Shown: positions 1 through 8,378, counted from the first letter of the stretch. The stretch is 64,000 nt of DNA from Solimonas sp. SE-A11 (GCF_030345715.1 NZ_JAUASX010000021.1:1-64000), one strand, 5' to 3'. Program-made: numbers and translations. The notes: generated by a model not told the origin, from the sequence alone.

Positions 1-52
1 CCGCTTCCTTCAGAAATCCGATGATCTGCTCTTCCGAATACCGCTTCTTCAC
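1..52 (-). CDS. IS3-family transposase OrfA, N-terminal fragment
   Basis: Reading leftward from a GTG codon at 52, the peptide is MKKRYSEEQIIGFLKEA, the typical opening of IS3-family OrfA proteins, which carry the helix-turn-helix that recognises the element ends. Only 17 residues are in the window. OrfB, expected downstream by frameshift, would lie off the left edge. The gene is partial because of the window limit; whether it is intact cannot be judged. Confidence 0.75.
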   Translation of the reverse strand, partial: MKKRYSEEQIIGFLKEA

Positions 53-115
53 GTCCGACCTCCTGGGGTCTTGGGTCGGACTCTAAACCACGGTGCTACT
101 CAATTTTGGGGTAAC
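1..115 (-). mobile_element. End of an IS3-family insertion sequence, cut by the window edge
   Basis: The minus strand reads the start of an IS3-type orfA, preceded by about 60 bases of untranslated leader. The outer end reads TTACCCCAAAATTGAGTAG on the minus strand (about 95-113), which resembles the terminal inverted repeats of several IS3-family groups. The exact tip and the target duplication cannot be fixed because the rest of the element lies outside the window. Confidence 0.7.
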
Positions 116-209
116 GTCGCAGGGTAACGCCGCTGTTCGAGGATGATTCGTCCTCAGTATCGTCAAACAGCCCCCACTGCAAAATGGCGAGCCCTCCTAG
201 GGGCTGAAT

Positions 210-1382
210 TTAGTGGCTCCGAATCTGCTCGGACTCAACGCCGATATCTTCCAATCGCTTCCTCTGCCTCACAGATAGTCTTACCCATGATTTATAGATT
301 TCGCGCCAAGTCTTAGCTTGGAAGCTCTTGGCGACGGAGCGGAATGGCACCCCGTCCAGCTTGCCCTCATACAGGCAAAGCCTACGATTGAAGGCACGCT
401 CGTTGAAGCGCTTCTGGCCAGCCTGCTTGTAGCGCGCAACCGCCGCCGCGTTCTGCTGCATCAGCGGCACGTAAACGCGGCTCACCTCCGCCAGCAGCGG
501 GGCGAGATCGTCATGCAGGGCCAGTTCTGGCTTTGGGGTGCTGCCGAATTCATGGCGGTGCAGCCGCTGCACCCACTCATGCGTGCTTGGCGCCGTGGCG
601 GCGATGAAGCGGTTGGCCGAAGGATCGGGCAGGTTCATGCCGATCTGGCCGTAAAGGGAGAAGTCCGCCAGCGTGGGGACGTTGCCGAACAGGTAGGGGC
701 GCCGGCTGAAGATGGGCTCCAGCGCGAGCAGGATGCGGCGGTAGCTTTCTTCCAGCAGGGCATGCGTGGGCGGGAAGCCCTCGCGCGAGGGCGGCTGGCG
801 CTCCGGGGGCAGGCCGGGGATGTGGAAACCCTGTGGCGCGACGCTGAAGAGGTAGGGCAGGCGGCGCACCTGGCGGGCGCTGAAGAAGTCCGCGACCGGG
901 GCGTCGCGGCCCAGCAGGGTCCAGCGCAGTTCGTGGCCCAGGCGCTGGCCGGCGTTGTTGTCGATGGCGGAGACCTTCCAGCGGAAGTGGTGGACCAGGT
1001 ACAGCATCCACTCGTCCGCGAACTCGTCCAGCAGCTTCACGACGAAACGCAGCGCGGGGTCGGCCGGGATCAGGGGCGTGGGGGCGGTGCCGCGCTGGTC
1101 CAGCCATTCGCCGATGGCGGAGGAGTCGTAAAGATTCTCGCCGTTTGGCCCGAACAGGAAGGGGACCAGGGGGAACTCGTCATCCTCCGTCATCTGCGGC
1201 CAGGTAAGCGGCAGCAGTCCGCGCACCAGCCGCTCCTTGCGGAGAGTGATGCGCATGTTGTCCAGCCAGCCGCCCTCTTCCGGCAGGAAGCGATACGGCA
1301 GGCCCTTGTAGCGGGCCATGGCCAGCAGCTTGAGCGTGAAGGGCGACAGCTCCGACCCGTAAACCGTCCAATTCTTGTTCAT
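210..1382 (-). CDS. Glutathione S-transferase-like protein with extended C-terminus
   Basis: The start at 1382 (MNKNWTVYGSELSPFTLKLL) opens directly with a thioredoxin-like GST N-terminal domain, so it is preferred to an ATG 36 bases upstream. Residues about 1-100 form this domain, including the PLVPFLF and LYDSSAIGEWLD segments that normally bind the gamma-glutamyl part of glutathione. An all-helical GST C-domain follows to about residue 290 (YLFGNVPTLADFSLYGQI). A further basic tail of about 90 residues is not usual for GSTs. The substrate is unknown. The gene ends about 95 bases from the IS3-family tip, so the tail could have been altered by insertion, but no frameshift is visible. Confidence 0.75.
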   Translation of the reverse strand: MNKNWTVYGSELSPFTLKLLAMARYKGLPYRFLPEEGGWLDNMRITLRKERLVRGLLPLTWPQMTEDDEFPLVPFLFGPNGENLYDSSAIGEWLDQRGTAPTPLIPADPALRFVVKLLDEFADEWMLYLVHHFRWKVSAIDNNAGQRLGHELRWTLLGRDAPVADFFSARQVRRLPYLFSVAPQGFHIPGLPPERQPPSREGFPPTHALLEESYRRILLALEPIFSRRPYLFGNVPTLADFSLYGQIGMNLPDPSANRFIAATAPSTHEWVQRLHRHEFGSTPKPELALHDDLAPLLAEVSRVYVPLMQQNAAAVARYKQAGQKRFNERAFNRRLCLYEGKLDGVPFRSVAKSFQAKTWREIYKSWVRLSVRQRKRLEDIGVESEQIRSH

Positions 1383-1437
1383 GGGGCAGACTATTGGGCA
1401 AAGGCCCGGGGCGGGCAATGACCGGGGAGGTTATGGG

Positions 1438-1776
1438 TCACTTCTCTGCTCCCGTCCTTGCGCCGAAGAGCCGGGTGCGCCGCGCCAGCAGCAGGATGAC
1501 GCTGGGCCAGAACAAGGTGTTCCAGATGTCATGCAGGCTGGCACCCCATTGCAGGCGGTGGCGGGTGACCCAATCATTTCGCAGGTCCACCAGCTCCACG
1601 ATGATGGCCACTGCCAGGACAAGGAGCCAGGGCAGCCACGAGCGTAGGGGCTTGCGGAAGATCAGCGCAGAGATGAAGAGCGTGGCGAGTCCGGCGTAGA
1701 CATGCAGCGCGTCACGATCCAGCCCGGTGGCGGACATGATGACGAGCTTCGTGGATTGAAAGGTGATGTGTTCCAT
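1438..1776 (-). CDS. Small integral membrane protein, unknown function
   Basis: A protein of about 112 residues with hydrophobic stretches near residues 28-45 (LATLFISALIF), 48-66 and 88-103, so probably three membrane segments. The loop WGASLHDIWNTLFWP has the D/W pattern of VanZ-like proteins, but the match is too weak to name it. AAGGAG lies 1-2 bases from an ATG at 1785 and about 10 bases from the ATG at 1776, so the latter is preferred. It stands alone, downstream of no obvious partner. Confidence 0.55.
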   Translation of the reverse strand: MEHITFQSTKLVIMSATGLDRDALHVYAGLATLFISALIFRKPLRSWLPWLLVLAVAIIVELVDLRNDWVTRHRLQWGASLHDIWNTLFWPSVILLLARRTRLFGARTGAEK

Positions 1777-1898
1777 AGCGGACATGCTCCTTCATCCGGC
1801 CATGGCTGGCCAGACGCTGGAGAGCGCTTTCACAATTCCTGCACGAAGCTCCACGGGATTTGCACGACGGCTGCGCGGCAGCGGCACGGGGAGTGGCG

Positions 1899-2204
1899 AT
1901 GCTGGGAGGCATGCACTCTCTGCCTATCTCACGACTTTCCTGTTCACAGCGGCCGGCACCACGATTGGGCCGCGCTGCGGATGGGCATCTGAGCCTGCAC
2001 TGCGGGCCTTCACGGCGGCGCAAGCTCAAGGCCTGGGTGCTGCTGCGGCTGCGCTATGGCTTTCAACCGGCGGTGGGCGATGAGAGCCGCCTGCTGGTCT
2101 GGGGAGCAATCCGGCTGCGTGTGCTGGAGGGACCTGAGCTGACGCTGGTCTCGGATTCCGCTGTCGGTGATGTGTTGCTGCGGGGGCTGTGCGGGGAGCT
2201 GTAG
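1899..2204 (+). CDS. Short hypothetical protein
   Basis: An open frame of about 101 codons whose 3' half (LKAWVLLRLRYGFQPAVGDE onward) shows the G/C third-position bias of real genes here. GGGGAG precedes the ATG at 1899 by five bases. No family is recognised. The 5' half is less gene-like and could be leader sequence. A perfect REP-like hairpin follows the stop at once. Confidence 0.35.
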   Translation: MLGGMHSLPISRLSCSQRPAPRLGRAADGHLSLHCGPSRRRKLKAWVLLRLRYGFQPAVGDESRLLVWGAIRLRVLEGPELTLVSDSAVGDVLLRGLCGEL

Positions 2205-2214
2205 GCCTGGCAAA

Positions 2215-2251
2215 GGCCGTTCATGCTTCGACAAGCTCAGCATGAACGGCC
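2215..2251. repeat. REP-like hairpin, family A (perfect 13-bp stem)
   Basis: Arms GGCCGTTCATGCT and AGCATGAACGGCC enclose the conserved TCGACAAGCTC loop. It lies between a short rightward frame and the GFA gene, and is one of nine copies or relics in the window. Confidence 0.85.
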
Positions 2252-2260
2252 TTAGGGTTC

Positions 2261-2662
2261 TCAAGCCTGCGGAGGAAACTCCGCGTACTGCGGTGCGCTG
2301 CCGCCGATGTGGTCCCAGCTCGCCTTGGAACCGACGAAGATGTGCATCTCGATCTGCACTCCAGGGTCGCCGTCCACGCTGCCTAGGGTGACGCCGTGGA
2401 CCTTGCCCTCATGCAGGCCACAGAGCGTGGACCCGCAGCTCTTGCAGAAGCCCATACCCCAGCCGGGCGTGGTCTCGTATTGCGTGAGGCTGTCCTGGCC
2501 CGAGAGCCAGGTGAAGGAGCCGGGCACTACCTCCGCGTAGGCGGAGCCGGTGCCGCTGAAGACCTTGCGGCAACGCGAGCAATGGCAACTGCGGCCGGGG
2601 CCTAGGGGTTGATCGATCTGGTAACGAATCTGGCCGCAGAAGCAGCCGCCGGTGAGTGCCAT
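2261..2662 (-). CDS. GFA-family (CENP-V/GFA) zinc protein
   Basis: The protein begins MALTGGCFCGQIRYQI, the signature of the GFA family, which includes glutathione-dependent formaldehyde-activating enzyme. Zinc-binding cysteines are visible as CFC (residues 7-9), CHCSRC (about 26-31) and CKSC (about 73-76). Start 2662 is chosen because GGAAGGAAG lies just upstream; a longer reading would add a poorly conserved extension. Members act on glutathione adducts or small aldehydes, but many have no known substrate. Length (133 residues) is normal for the family. Confidence 0.85.
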   Translation of the reverse strand: MALTGGCFCGQIRYQIDQPLGPGRSCHCSRCRKVFSGTGSAYAEVVPGSFTWLSGQDSLTQYETTPGWGMGFCKSCGSTLCGLHEGKVHGVTLGSVDGDPGVQIEMHIFVGSKASWDHIGGSAPQYAEFPPQA

Positions 2663-2750
2663 GGGTCTTCCTTCCTGGATGTTGTTATTGGAATGGCGGC
2701 GGTTTTTTGCATGAGCCTGCATGCGTAGATTTTTGGCCGAGCAGCAAGAA

Positions 2751-2793
2751 CAAATCCGCCCGTACTTCGACAGGCTCAGTACGAACGGATTTG
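2751..2793. repeat. REP-like hairpin, family A
   Basis: Arms CGTACT and AGTACG, extended by AAATCCG and CGGATTT, surround the TCGACAGGCTC loop. The stem bases differ from the other copies but still pair. Confidence 0.8.
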
Positions 2794-2802
2794 AGGAAAC
2801 GA

Positions 2803-5037
2803 CTACGCCGCGCGCTCTTCCTTGATCCCGGTCCAGCTCCCCACATCGATCGGCCCGCTGGCCGGCTCGATACGCACCGGGATGCCGGTGAGGTGCGCCA
2901 TGCCGGAGACGGACTCCACCGCGTCAGGCCCGTCCGCTGCCAGCAGGTTCACGTTGGCGCCGCCCAGGCTGCTGGCGATGCGCATGCCCTTGGCGTTCTG
3001 GTGGCCCCAGCCGTGGGGGATGGCGACGGTCCCGGGCATGAGGGTTTCCAGCAGCTTCACCGGCAGACGGATGGTGTTGGTGCGGGAGTGGATGTCGGCC
3101 ACGGACTTTTCGCCCAGGCCCTTGGCCTGTGCGTCTTCGGGGTGCATGTAGAGGTAGTTGGTCTGGCCCATCTCGCCGTTGGTGAGCTCGGCGATGTTCT
3201 GCGTCCAGGAATTGTGGGTGCTGTGCATGCGCTTGGAGATCAGGCGCAGTTCGCCGCGAGCGTAGCTGGCGCTCTCGTCGGCGAAGATGGTCTCCAGCCG
3301 CGCGGTCTGCTGCATGAGCATCTCGGGGGCGAGGTGGACCTTGCCGTCGTCGGTCACGCAGCGCTTGCCGAGGTAGCTCTCCGGCTTGGGGCCGCCGCGC
3401 CAGGGCAGGCCCTGGGGCTGCTGGATGATGTCCTTGAACTTGCCGAGCTTGGCGGAGCGCAGGATCAGGTCCAGGATCAGGCGGATGGGCAGCGAGGGCT
3501 GCTTGCCGCGGCGCCAGGGGGCGTTGCCCCAGATCATGAGTTGCATGATCCACTGCAGCGGCTTGGCACCGAACAGGCTGACACCGCAGGCCCGCGCGAG
3601 CTGGGTGTAGAGGGTAGCCTCGTCGCGCTGCTCGCCGGTGGGCTCGACCACGGCGTCGGTCGCGGCGATGTAGGGGCGCGACTGCATGCCCAGGAACAGT
3701 GGGAAGACGAAGGGCAGGTCCGCGCGCTCCAGCGGCGAGGTGGCGGGCAGCACGTAGTGCGCGAGGCTGGCGGTCTCGTTGAGGTAGATGTCGGTCACCA
3801 CCAGCAGTTCCAGCTCGCCCAGGGCTTTGCGCAGGCGCGCGGCGTTGGGCATGGTCATCAGCGGGTTGCCGCCGGTGACGAACAGGGCCTTGATCTGCTC
3901 GGTGCCGGGCTTGAGGATCTCGTCGGCGAGGATGCCGCCGGGAAAGCCGCCGTTGAGCGCGCGGAACTCGCCGACGCGCGAGCGCTGCACGCGATCAAAC
4001 AGCTTCTCCTTCTTGGCGTAGGCGGCGAAGTCGAACATGCCCTCGCCCAGCAGCACGCCGCCGCGGCGATCCAGGTTGCCGCTGATGGCGTTGATGACGT
4101 CGGCGATCCACTGCGCGAGCGTGCCGTGCTTGCCCATGCCCAGGCCGGTGCCGGTGACGATGGCGGAGGCACCGGCGCCGATGTAGTCCGCGACGATGGC
4201 TTTGAGCGCGGCGGGCTCGATGCCGGTGAGGGTGGCGGTCTTCTCCGCCGGCCAGGCCTGGGCCAGGCGCTCCACGTCATCCAGCCCGGTCATGTAGCGC
4301 TGGGCGCGCTCGCGGTCCACGCCACCCTGCAGGAAGAGCTCGTGCAGGAAGGAGAGGAAGAAGAAGACGTCGGTATTCGGGCGGATGAACTGGTGGGCGT
4401 CGGCCACCTTGGCGGTTTCGGTCTCGCGCGGGTCCACCACCACGATGCGGCCGCCGCGCTTGCGCACTTCCTTGAGACGCTTGCCGGGGTGGGCCACCTG
4501 CAGGAAGGTCCACTTGGAGACGATGGGGTTGGTGCCCACGATCAGCATGTACTTCACGTGGTCCAGGTCCACCACCGGCTGCGTGAAGGGGAAGCCGTAC
4601 ATCTCGGTGGCGGAGGCGAAGCGGTTGGCGCAGTCCTGCGTGGAGGACGAGAACATGCTGCGCGAGCCCACGCCTTTCATGAAGCCTTCCGCGAACACGG
4701 GGTGCAGCAGGCTGAAGCCGGCGGCGGTGCCGACATACATGGAGATGGCGTGCGGGCTGACGGCGCGCAGGCCTTTGACCTTGGCGCCGATCTCGGAGAG
4801 GGCCTGCTCCCAGCTGATGCGCTCGTAGCGGTCACCCACGCGCTTGAGCGGATACTGCAGGCGGTCCGGGGAGTCGTACATCTTGTGCTGGTTCAGGCCC
4901 TTCATGCAGGCGAACCCGTCGGTGCCGATGTGGCCCTTGTTGGGGCTCAGATCGACGATCTTGCCGCCCTCCACCTCGGCCACCAGGCCGCAGGATGCTT
5001 CACAAATCCGGCAAAACGTGTGTTTCGTCTCGCTCAT
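2803..5037 (-). CDS. Molybdopterin-dependent oxidoreductase (formate dehydrogenase/nitrate reductase superfamily)
   Basis: A 744-residue single-chain protein of the DMSO-reductase superfamily. Cys9, Cys12, Cys16 and Cys44 (CRICEASC then GFACMKG) form a 4Fe-4S site of the type found at the N-terminus of these enzymes. The middle holds bis-MGD binding segments (VGTNPIVSKWTF, TGTGLGMGKHG, FVTGGNPLMTMPN), and a C-terminal molydopterin dinucleotide-binding barrel begins near residue 590 (LRLISKRMHSTHNSW). There is no twin-arginine signal, so it should be cytoplasmic. No ferredoxin, NADH or membrane partner lies beside it, so the electron partner and substrate are unknown. It resembles orphan formate-dehydrogenase-H-like proteins. 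Confidence 0.85.
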   Translation of the reverse strand: MSETKHTFCRICEASCGLVAEVEGGKIVDLSPNKGHIGTDGFACMKGLNQHKMYDSPDRLQYPLKRVGDRYERISWEQALSEIGAKVKGLRAVSPHAISMYVGTAAGFSLLHPVFAEGFMKGVGSRSMFSSSTQDCANRFASATEMYGFPFTQPVVDLDHVKYMLIVGTNPIVSKWTFLQVAHPGKRLKEVRKRGGRIVVVDPRETETAKVADAHQFIRPNTDVFFFLSFLHELFLQGGVDRERAQRYMTGLDDVERLAQAWPAEKTATLTGIEPAALKAIVADYIGAGASAIVTGTGLGMGKHGTLAQWIADVINAISGNLDRRGGVLLGEGMFDFAAYAKKEKLFDRVQRSRVGEFRALNGGFPGGILADEILKPGTEQIKALFVTGGNPLMTMPNAARLRKALGELELLVVTDIYLNETASLAHYVLPATSPLERADLPFVFPLFLGMQSRPYIAATDAVVEPTGEQRDEATLYTQLARACGVSLFGAKPLQWIMQLMIWGNAPWRRGKQPSLPIRLILDLILRSAKLGKFKDIIQQPQGLPWRGGPKPESYLGKRCVTDDGKVHLAPEMLMQQTARLETIFADESASYARGELRLISKRMHSTHNSWTQNIAELTNGEMGQTNYLYMHPEDAQAKGLGEKSVADIHSRTNTIRLPVKLLETLMPGTVAIPHGWGHQNAKGMRIASSLGGANVNLLAADGPDAVESVSGMAHLTGIPVRIEPASGPIDVGSWTGIKEERAA

Positions 5038-5150
5038 GGCTGCAGTCTCCCCATTCTCCTGGGGCCACCCTACGCGCCTGCGAGGGTCGGGGACTCATCC
5101 GGGGGGAGTAGATGGGGCTGAGTGAATGGGGGCTCGCCAGGACGGCAGCT

Positions 5151-5182
5151 GTTCACCCTTCGACAGGCTCAGGGCGAACGGC
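5151..5182. repeat. REP-like hairpin, family A
   Basis: GTTCACCCT and AGGGCGAAC arms flank TCGACAGGCTC. Confidence 0.8.
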
Positions 5183-5266
5183 AATTTCGGGGGAGCTTTG
5201 CCAGGGGCGCGCCCCCTCACCCTCGGCAACTGCTCCATGCGTTGCCCCACCTCGGGCATCCATGCC

Positions 5267-5306
5267 CTTGTTTCCCTCTCCCCGCGCGCGGGGAGAGGGA
5301 AACAAG
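5267..5306. repeat. Perfect 40-bp palindrome
   Basis: The left half CTTGTTTCCCTCTCCCCGCG is followed without a spacer by its exact reverse complement, then AAAA. It could extrude as a cruciform or end transcription in the leftward direction. Confidence 0.85.
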
Positions 5307-5350
5307 AAAAAGCTCCGGGTGGGCCGGCGCGGTGCTGGCGGTGCCGGGAC

Positions 5351-5377
5351 TGGATACCGGCTTTCGCCGGTATGACG
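5351..5377. repeat. REP-like hairpin, family B
   Basis: GGATACCGGC TTTC GCCGGTATGACG, an inverted repeat also seen at 8379, 15538, 15600 and 26340. Confidence 0.75.
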
Positions 5378-5386
5378 GCAGCGCTT

Positions 5387-5466
5387 GTAGCCTGGTTTCG
5401 CGTAGCGAAGGGGGGCGTGGCTTGCGGGTGCGGCCCCGGCTTGCCTGTGGCAAACCGGGCTACGAG
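5387..5466. repeat. Inverted repeat pair, family E
   Basis: GTAGCCTGGTTTCGC at the left and GCAAACCGGGCTAC at the right are imperfect inverted copies enclosing about 50 bases. Related single copies occur near 14709-14741 and 43606-43640. Confidence 0.6.
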
Positions 5467-5514
5467 GTGGCACTCAGATCAGGCGCCAGAAATGCGGTGA
5501 CGCGGATATCCATG

Positions 5515-5544
5515 AAAAAAGCCCGCCAGGATTCCTGGCGGGCT
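5515..5544 (-). terminator. Rho-independent terminator of the MBL gene
   Basis: On the minus strand AGCCCGCCAGG, a 3-base loop and CCTGGCGGGCT are followed by TTTTTT. It sits just past the stop of the gene ending at 5566. Confidence 0.85.
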
Positions 5545-5565
5545 GGGAGACAAACGGACTGTTTC

Positions 5566-6525
5566 TCAGGGCGCGGATGGGGCGGCGGGCTCGGCGCCGG
5601 CCAGCGCGGCGAGGCGCGGCAGCTGCGAGGTCACGCGGCGGTCGTGGGAGGGCACGATGAGCAGCTTGGGGTTGGCGGCCTGCAGCTGGTGGAGTTGCAC
5701 CAGCACGCCGCGCAGGGTGGCGGGGTCGTGGTCCACCATGTTGCGCGACATCCAGGGCTTTTCGGCGGGGATGTCCACGCCCTCCTTCTGCCAGGCGAGA
5801 TCGCCGATCAGGGCATAGTCGCGCTCGGCGCCGCGCAGGAAGGCGATCACGGCGCCAGGCGTGTGGCCGCCGGCCGGCACCAGTACGACGCTGCCGTCGC
5901 CGAAGACGTCATGGCTGGCGGGGAAGCCGGCGTAGGCCGGGCCTTCGAAGGCGTAGGTCTGGAACTTGTCGACACCGAAGCTGCGCGCCAGCGTAGTGGC
6001 CTCGCCGCCGTGCTCGATGAAATCACGCTCGGCCTGGTTCACGTAGACCGGTACACCCGGCAGGTCCGGCAGCGCGCCGACGTGGTCCCAGTGCGAGTGC
6101 GTGAGGAAGATGCCCTTGAGGCTGGCGGGGGCGATGTGAGCGGCGGCGAGCTGCTCGGTGAGCCGTTGCGCGGGGTGAACCTTGGAGACGCTGCGCATCA
6201 GCCGCGGCACGGTCTTGAAGTGCTCGCTCAAGTGACTGCCGAAGCCGGCCTCGAACAGGATGGTGCCCTGTGGGTGGCGGATGACGAAGACATCCATGCC
6301 GAACAGGCGCTTCTCGAAACTGCCGCCGCGGTAGGCGAACAGCGCGTTGGATTCCATGGAACCGGTTTCCGCCACGGCGAGCTGCACGCGCTGCGCCGGC
6401 GCGGGCGGCAGCACGGGGCCAGGTTCTTGCGGCACCGGCAGCGGGGCGGGGGTGAAGGTCCAGGCGAAGGCGGCGGCGCCAACGAGCAGGGCGGTCAGCG
6501 AGAGGGCGGCGAGTTTGCGGGCCAT
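5566..6525 (-). CDS. Exported or anchored metallo-beta-lactamase-fold hydrolase
   Basis: A 319-residue protein with an N-terminal hydrophobic segment (residues about 7-26, ALSLTALLVGAAAFAWTF) followed by a proline-rich linker, suggesting a signal anchor. The metal motif THSHWDHVG (near residue 142) is the HxHxDH signature, with further ligands in AGGHTPGA, LIGDLAW and the final PSHDRR. The layout matches lactonase/AttM-type MBL proteins, so an acyl-lactone or other ester substrate is possible but not shown. A strong terminator follows. Confidence 0.8.
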   Translation of the reverse strand: MARKLAALSLTALLVGAAAFAWTFTPAPLPVPQEPGPVLPPAPAQRVQLAVAETGSMESNALFAYRGGSFEKRLFGMDVFVIRHPQGTILFEAGFGSHLSEHFKTVPRLMRSVSKVHPAQRLTEQLAAAHIAPASLKGIFLTHSHWDHVGALPDLPGVPVYVNQAERDFIEHGGEATTLARSFGVDKFQTYAFEGPAYAGFPASHDVFGDGSVVLVPAGGHTPGAVIAFLRGAERDYALIGDLAWQKEGVDIPAEKPWMSRNMVDHDPATLRGVLVQLHQLQAANPKLLIVPSHDRRVTSQLPRLAALAGAEPAAPSAP

Positions 6526-6644
6526 GGGTTCTCCTTGGGTTTTGTTGTTGTGTCTAGGCAGCAGCGCGGAAATCGGGTTGCAGCGGAAGAGCCCACCCGT
6601 CCTTCGACTGGCTCAGCTCGAGTGGACTTTCAAGGATCGGCATA

Positions 6645-7877
6645 TCAGGTCTTGCCCGCCATCCAGTGCCGATACTGGCGCGTGCGGCGCGCCACGTCGA
6701 AGCGCTCGATCAGCAGGGCCTTGAGTGGCGAGACGCCAGGGCGCGGGCGGCGGCCGTGGCTCAGTTCACGCATCTGGTACTTCACGCTGGCCATGTAGGC
6801 GCGCGCGGCGAGCAGCTTGTGCTTCCAGCGGATCGGCGGCACGGCGGCGCTGGCATCTCTCTCGCCGGCCTGCCAGCGACGCGGCAACTGCGGGTCCAGC
6901 GCCAGGGCGGTGCCGATGCCCACGGCGCCGAGGCCGGCTTGCAGCACCTGCTCCGCCACGGCCAGGCGGCGCACGCCGCCGGTGACCATCAGCGGCATGC
7001 GCGCGGTGCCCAGCATCTGCTGCGCGAATTCCAGGAAGTAGGCCTCGCGCGCCAGCGTGCGGCCGTCGCGTGCGTCGCCCTGCATGGCGGGGGCCTCGTA
7101 GCTGCCGCCGGAGAGCTCGACCAGATCCACCGGCAGTTCGTTGAGCCACTCCAGCACGCGGCGCGCGTCCTCGGTGTCGAAACCGCCGCGCTGGAAGTCG
7201 GCGGAATTGAGTTTCACGGCGACGCAGAAGCCGGGGCTCACGGCGGCGCGCACGGCCTTGACCACCTCCAGCAGCAGGCGCGCGCGGTTTTCCAGGCTGC
7301 CGCCCCAGCGGTCCTCGCGGCGGTTGGTCAGCGGCGAGAGGAACTGGCTCAGCAGGTAGCCGTGCGCGGCATGGACCTGCACGCCGCTGAAGCCGGCCTG
7401 CTCGGCCAGGCGCGCGGCGTTGGCGAAGCGGGCGATGACGTCGGCGATCTCGGGCTCCGTCATGGCGCGCGGCATGGGGAACATGCGCGACAGCGCGCCC
7501 AGGTCCAGCGCGATGGCGGAGGGCGCCACGGTCTCCTGCCCCATGCTGGCCAGCGCCTGCCGGCCGGGGTGGTTGAGCTGCAGCCAGAACTGCGCGCCGC
7601 CGCTGCGGCCGGCCTGGGCCCAGGCGCGGAAGCGGTCCAGGTGCTGCGGGCTTTCCAGCACGACGCCGCCGGGGCCGGTGAGGGCGCGGCGGTCCACCAT
7701 GACGTTGCCGCTGATCAGCAGGCCGGCACCGCCCTCGGCCCAGGCGCGGTAGAGCTGCAGGTGCTGGGCGGAGGGGGCATGGTCGGCGTCGGCCATGTTT
7801 TCTTCCATGGCGGCCTTGGCGATGCGGTTGGGCAGCGTGGCGCCGTTGGGCAGGACCAGGGAGGTGAAGGCGGTCAT
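6645..7877 (-). CDS. Old-Yellow-Enzyme-type NADH:flavin oxidoreductase
   Basis: A 410-residue TIM-barrel flavoprotein. It shows the OYE hallmarks LPNRIAKAAM at the N-terminus, QLNHPGRQ (FMN and substrate region), VQVHAAHGYLLSQFLSP, and the RWGGSLENR loop. VTGGVRR and AVGIGTALA near residues 300-325 fit the phosphate-binding strands. These enzymes reduce activated alkenes, nitro compounds or quinones with NAD(P)H. It faces a MerR-family gene across a 91-base gap with a MerR-type promoter, so it is probably induced by electrophiles sensed by that regulator. Confidence 0.88.
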   Translation of the reverse strand: MTAFTSLVLPNGATLPNRIAKAAMEENMADADHAPSAQHLQLYRAWAEGGAGLLISGNVMVDRRALTGPGGVVLESPQHLDRFRAWAQAGRSGGAQFWLQLNHPGRQALASMGQETVAPSAIALDLGALSRMFPMPRAMTEPEIADVIARFANAARLAEQAGFSGVQVHAAHGYLLSQFLSPLTNRREDRWGGSLENRARLLLEVVKAVRAAVSPGFCVAVKLNSADFQRGGFDTEDARRVLEWLNELPVDLVELSGGSYEAPAMQGDARDGRTLAREAYFLEFAQQMLGTARMPLMVTGGVRRLAVAEQVLQAGLGAVGIGTALALDPQLPRRWQAGERDASAAVPPIRWKHKLLAARAYMASVKYQMRELSHGRRPRPGVSPLKALLIERFDVARRTRQYRHWMAGKT

Positions 7878-7920
7878 GTAGAGGTGTCCGGGAAGGCTCT
7901 AGGGGGTGGTATACCGCAAA

Positions 7921-7952
7921 GCCTAAGGTTAAAGTTAGGTTTAATGTCAACT
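7921..7952 (-). promoter_or_regulatory. MerR-type promoter with 19-bp spacer and internal dyad
   Basis: On the minus strand TTGACA is followed by a 19-base spacer and TAGGCT. The spacer holds most of the dyad CCTAA (N8) TTAGG (7922-7939 on the plus strand). An over-long spacer with the operator inside it is the hallmark of promoters activated by MerR proteins through DNA twisting. Confidence 0.75.
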
Positions 7953-7968
7953 GGCGGGGGCGGGCGGG

Positions 7969-8370
7969 ATGAAGATCGGCGAACTGGCGGAGCGCAGCGG
8001 GCTGGCAGCATCGCGCATCCGCTTCTATGAGTCGGCCGGCCTGCTCAACGCGGTGGAGCGCGGCGCCAACGGCTACCGGCGCTACGGGGCGGAGGCACTG
8101 GGCATCCTGGAGATCATCACCAGTGCGCAGACCTGCGGCTTCACGCTGGACGAGATCCGCCCGCTACTGCCGGTGCCGCAGGGCGAGACCTGGCAACAGC
8201 AGGAGTTGCTGGAAAGCCTGCGCCGCAAGCTGGCCGAGATCGAGCAGATGCAGAAGCGGCTGGCCCACAACCGCCGCCGGCTGATGGGCGTGATCGCCAG
8301 CATCGAGAACAAGCCGCAGGATATCAGTTGCACGGACAACGTGCAGCGGGTGCTGGCGAAGATCCGCTGA
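7969..8370 (+). CDS. MerR-family transcriptional regulator of the divergent flavoprotein gene
   Basis: A 133-residue regulator. Residues 1-70 hold the winged helix-turn-helix (MKIGELAERSGLAASRIRFYE, GYRRYGAEAL), followed by a dimerisation coiled coil (about 80-115) and a short C-terminal sensor region with a single late cysteine (DISCTDNVQ). One cysteine is too few for a typical metal-thiolate pair, so an organic or redox ligand is more likely than a metal. Its position opposite the OYE-type gene, with a 19-bp-spaced promoter between them, makes that gene the expected target. Confidence 0.88.
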   Translation: MKIGELAERSGLAASRIRFYESAGLLNAVERGANGYRRYGAEALGILEIITSAQTCGFTLDEIRPLLPVPQGETWQQQELLESLRRKLAEIEQMQKRLAHNRRRLMGVIASIENKPQDISCTDNVQRVLAKIR

Positions 8371-8378
8371 GGCCTGGC

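Larger units (their letters stand above)
5038..5565. other. Gene-free interval packed with inverted repeats
   Basis: No convincing gene was found in these 528 bases. They hold a family A hairpin (5151-5182), a 40-bp perfect palindrome (5267-5306), a family B hairpin (5351-5377), a repeat pair of the TAGCCTGGTTTCGC type (5387-5466) and the terminator of the leftward MBL gene (5515-5544). Open frames here are stop-free by GC richness and are repeat-derived. Confidence 0.7.

Noticed and set aside
2656-5121. An 821-codon frame on the plus strand opposite the molybdopterin oxidoreductase
   Set aside because: It is stop-free because of GC bias, is low-complexity and matches no family, while the minus-strand gene has full motifs.
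5122-6798. A 558-codon plus-strand frame covering the repeat-rich gap and the MBL gene
   Set aside because: It runs through several hairpin repeats and a terminator and is antisense to the MBL gene.
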